Shown one piece after another: positions 61,986-64,000 of a stretch of 64,000 nucleotides of DNA. A program made the translations under genes and the position numbers. The notes below the pieces were generated by a model. It ran no database searches. It saw only the letters and a list, made by a program, of their open reading frames with translations, and was not told the origin of the DNA. Position 1 is the stretch's first letter; the number at the start of each line of letters is the position of its first letter. This DNA comes from Metallyticus violacea. Lineage: Eukaryota > Arthropoda > Insecta > Mantodea > Metallyticidae. The stretch spans positions 4,160,001-4,224,000 of the forward strand of contig JAUJEO010000019.1 of the NCBI GenBank assembly GCA_030762175.1. Reading direction: 5' to 3'.

Positions 61986-64000
61986 GTTCTCTTTCATTAT
62001 ACTAGTTTGATAGCCTTAGAAAACCATATTATGCGGTAAGAATCTCGAAAAGAAAAAAAAATTTTTTCGAAGTTTTGAAAATTCATTAGAATCACTTTTT
62101 GTCCGTTCTTATTTGAGATAACTGGTTCTCTTTCATTATACTAGTTTGATAGCCTTAGAATAGCATATTGTGCGGAAAGAATCTCGAAAAGAAAAAAAAT
62201 TTTTTTCGAAGTTTGGAAACTTCATTAGAATCACTTTTTTTCCGTTCTTATTTGAGATAACTGGTTCTCTTTCATTATACTAGTTTGATAGCCATAGAAA
62301 ACCATAAAATGAAGAAAGGAAAAGATTTATTTTGATGGTTGGAAACTTAATTAGAATCAATTTTTTTCCGTTCTTATTTGAGATAACTGGTTCTCTTTCA
62401 TTTTGCTAGTTTGATAGATTTAGAAAAGCATATAATGCGGAAAGAATCTCGAAAAGAAAAAAAAATTTTTTCGATGGTTGGAAACTTCATTAGAATCAAT
62501 TTCTTTCCGTTCTTATTTGAGATATATGTTTGTCTATCATTATACTAGTTTGATAGCCTTAGAAAAGCATATTATGCGGAAAGAAATTAGAAAAGAAAAA
62601 AATTTTTTTTCGAAGTTTGGAAACTTCATTAGAATCACTTTTTTTTCCATTCTTATTTGAGTTTACTGGTTCTCTTTCATTATACTAGTTTGATAGCCTT
62701 AGAAAACCATAAAATGAAGAAAGATTCGCGAAAAGAAAAGATTTATTTCGATGGTTGGAAACTTCATGAGAATCAATTTTTATCCGTTCTTATTTGAGAT
62801 AACTGGTTCTCTTTCATTTTGCTAGTTTGATAGCTGTAGAAAGGCATATTATGCGGAAAGAATCTCGAAAAGAAAAAAAAAATTTTTTCAAAGTTTGGAA
62901 ACTTCATTAGAATCACTTTTTTCCGTTCTTATTTGAGATATATGGTTCTCTTTCATTATACTATTTTGATAGCCTTACAAAAGCATATTATGCGGAAAGA
63001 ATCTCGAAAAGAAAAAAAAAATTTTTCGAAGGTTTGAAACTTCATTAGAATCACTTTTTTTCCGTTCTTATTGAGAAAACTGGTTCTCTTCCATTATACT
63101 AGTTTGATAGCCTTAAAAAGCATATAATGCGGAAAGAATCTCGAAAAGAAAAAAAAAATTTTTCGATGATTGGAAACTTCATTAGAATCAGTTTTTTTCC
63201 ATTCTTATTTGAGATAACTAGTTCTCTTTCATTATACTAGTTTGATAGCCATAGAAAACCATAAAATGAAGAAAGATTCGCGAAAAAAAAGATTTATTTC
63301 GATGGTTGGAAACTTCATTAAAATCACTTTATTTCCGTTCTTATTTGAGATAACTGGTTCTCTTTCATTATACTAGTTTGATAGCTTTAGAAAAGCATAT
63401 TATACGGAAAGAATCTCTAAAAGAAAAAAATTTTTTTTCGAAGTTTGGAAACTTCATTAGAATCACTTTTTTTCCGTTCTTATTTGAGATAACTGGTTCT
63501 CTTTCATTATACTTGTTTGATAGCATCAGAAAAGCATATTATGCGCAAAGAATCTCGAAAAGAAAAAAAATTTTTTTCGAAGTTTTGAAACTTCATTAGA
63601 ATCACTTTTTTTCCGTTCTTATTTGAGATAACTGGTTCTCTTTCATTATACTAGTTTGATAGCCTTAGAAAAGCATATTATGCGGAAAGAATCTCGAAAA
63701 GAAAAAAAATTTTTTTCGAAGTTTTGAAACTTCATTAGAATTTCTTTTTTTCCGTTCTTATTTGAGATAACTGGTTCTCTTTCATTATACTAGTTTGATA
63801 GCCTTTGAAAATCATATTATACGGAAAGAATCACGAAAAGAAAAAATTTTTTTTTCGAAGTTTGGAAACTTCATTAGAATCACTTTTTTTCCGTTCTTAT
63901 TTGAGATAACTGGTTCTCTTTCATTATACTAGTTTGATAGCCTTAGAAAAGCATATTGTGCGGAAAGAATCTCGAAAAGAAAAAAATTTTTTTCGAAGTT
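61986..64000 (+). repeat. Higher-order repeat, third copy, runs off the window
   Basis: This restarts at the equivalent of about 58000/60615 and continues past the point where the second copy was cut (63378 matches 59392, offset 3986) to the window end. It shares 'gagtttactgg' (62660) with copy 2 (61288), where copy 1 has 'gagttaactgg' (58674), so copies 2 and 3 are the closest pair. The array continues beyond 64000. Confidence 0.86.

Larger units (their letters stand above)
1..64000. repeat. Satellite DNA array, 137-139 bp monomer, whole window
   Basis: The same AT-rich unit recurs without a break from first to last base. For example, the string tcttttcgag begins at 1 and 140 (spacing 139), and its equivalent at 277 (spacing 137). 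Type C copies are spaced 137 (20581 to 20718). At about 138 bp this gives roughly 460 monomers. A type A monomer has about 42 G/C bases in 139 (30% GC) and five CpG sites. No transposon, gene or unique spacer interrupts the array. Known biology: long pure arrays with higher-order structure are typical of centromeric or pericentromeric heterochromatin. Whether this one binds the centromeric histone cannot be read from the sequence. I did not recognise the monomer as a named satellite family. Confidence 0.98.

Noticed and set aside
5621..63599. Short open frames of 60-82 codons, many nearly identical ('MIASEKHIMRKES', 'METSLESIFFRSYLR')
   Set aside because: They are frames of the satellite itself, spanning about one and a half monomers. 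They recur because a 138-bp monomer is 46 codons, so one frame stays open until a length change or a stop. No domain, start context or conservation beyond the DNA repeat is seen.
1..64000. CRISPR array
   Set aside because: Repeats are whole 138-bp monomers with no unique spacers; conserved and variable parts grade into each other, and there are no cas genes.
1..64000. TATA-like and -10-like strings such as 'tataat' in every monomer
   Set aside because: They recur in each repeat by composition, with no gene downstream. Satellite transcription is possible but not shown by the sequence.
1..64000. Assignment to a named plant or animal satellite family
   Set aside because: Monomer length and composition alone do not identify a family, and I did not recognise the sequence. 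Naming a species would be a guess.

Overview
The whole window is a single uninterrupted tandem satellite array. About 460 head-to-tail monomers of 137-139 bp (AT about 70%) fill all 64 kb. I see no protein gene, RNA gene, transposon, CRISPR array or unique sequence. Every short open frame (60-82 codons) is a frame of the repeat itself. An array of this length and purity, with nested higher-order repeats, is typical of eukaryotic pericentromeric or centromeric heterochromatin in a long-read assembly. The species cannot be fixed from the sequence, and I did not recognise the monomer as a named family. Many variant sites look like CpG-to-TpG/CpA changes, which fits a genome with cytosine methylation such as a plant or vertebrate.

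Three monomer flavours can be told apart by eye, read in the orientation of the right-hand part. Type A has 'gcctcag', 'tgcgcaaag' and 'cttcgttag'. Type B has 'gccttag', 'tgcggaaag' and 'cttcattag'. Type C has 'gccatagaaaacc', 'gaagaaagattcgcg' and 'gatttatttcgatggttgg', with the long A/T tract broken up. All three share 'tcattatactagtttgatag' and 'ttcttatttgagataac'.

Layout: 1-7460 lies on the minus strand, mostly type A (1 to about 6870) with a short B/C stretch at its right end. At 7460/7461 the array flips, and everything from 7461 to 64000 is on the plus strand. Going right: B/C (7461-8370), A (8370-10480), then a mosaic of B and C with A islands at about 18360-19440, 31680-32400 and 43180-46790. 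This mosaic is built from large segmental copies of itself, at offsets near 8.1-9.1, 11.3-11.9, 13.4-13.7, 21.8-22.2 and 24.8-25.0 kb. From about 47 to 57 kb there is a local higher-order array with units of 16, 20 and 17 monomers. From 57.9 kb to the end there is a second one, with a 19-monomer unit and a 10-monomer shortened copy.

The array's history reads as repeated unequal exchange or slippage: copies differ mainly by gain or loss of whole monomers, and chimeric junctions fall within homologous monomer positions. Each monomer carries small dyad symmetries and an A-tract/T-tract block, and type A carries a partial CENP-B-box-like string. These are the parts most likely to matter for chromatin. 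Block borders were found by eye and are good to about one monomer unless an exact marker is given.
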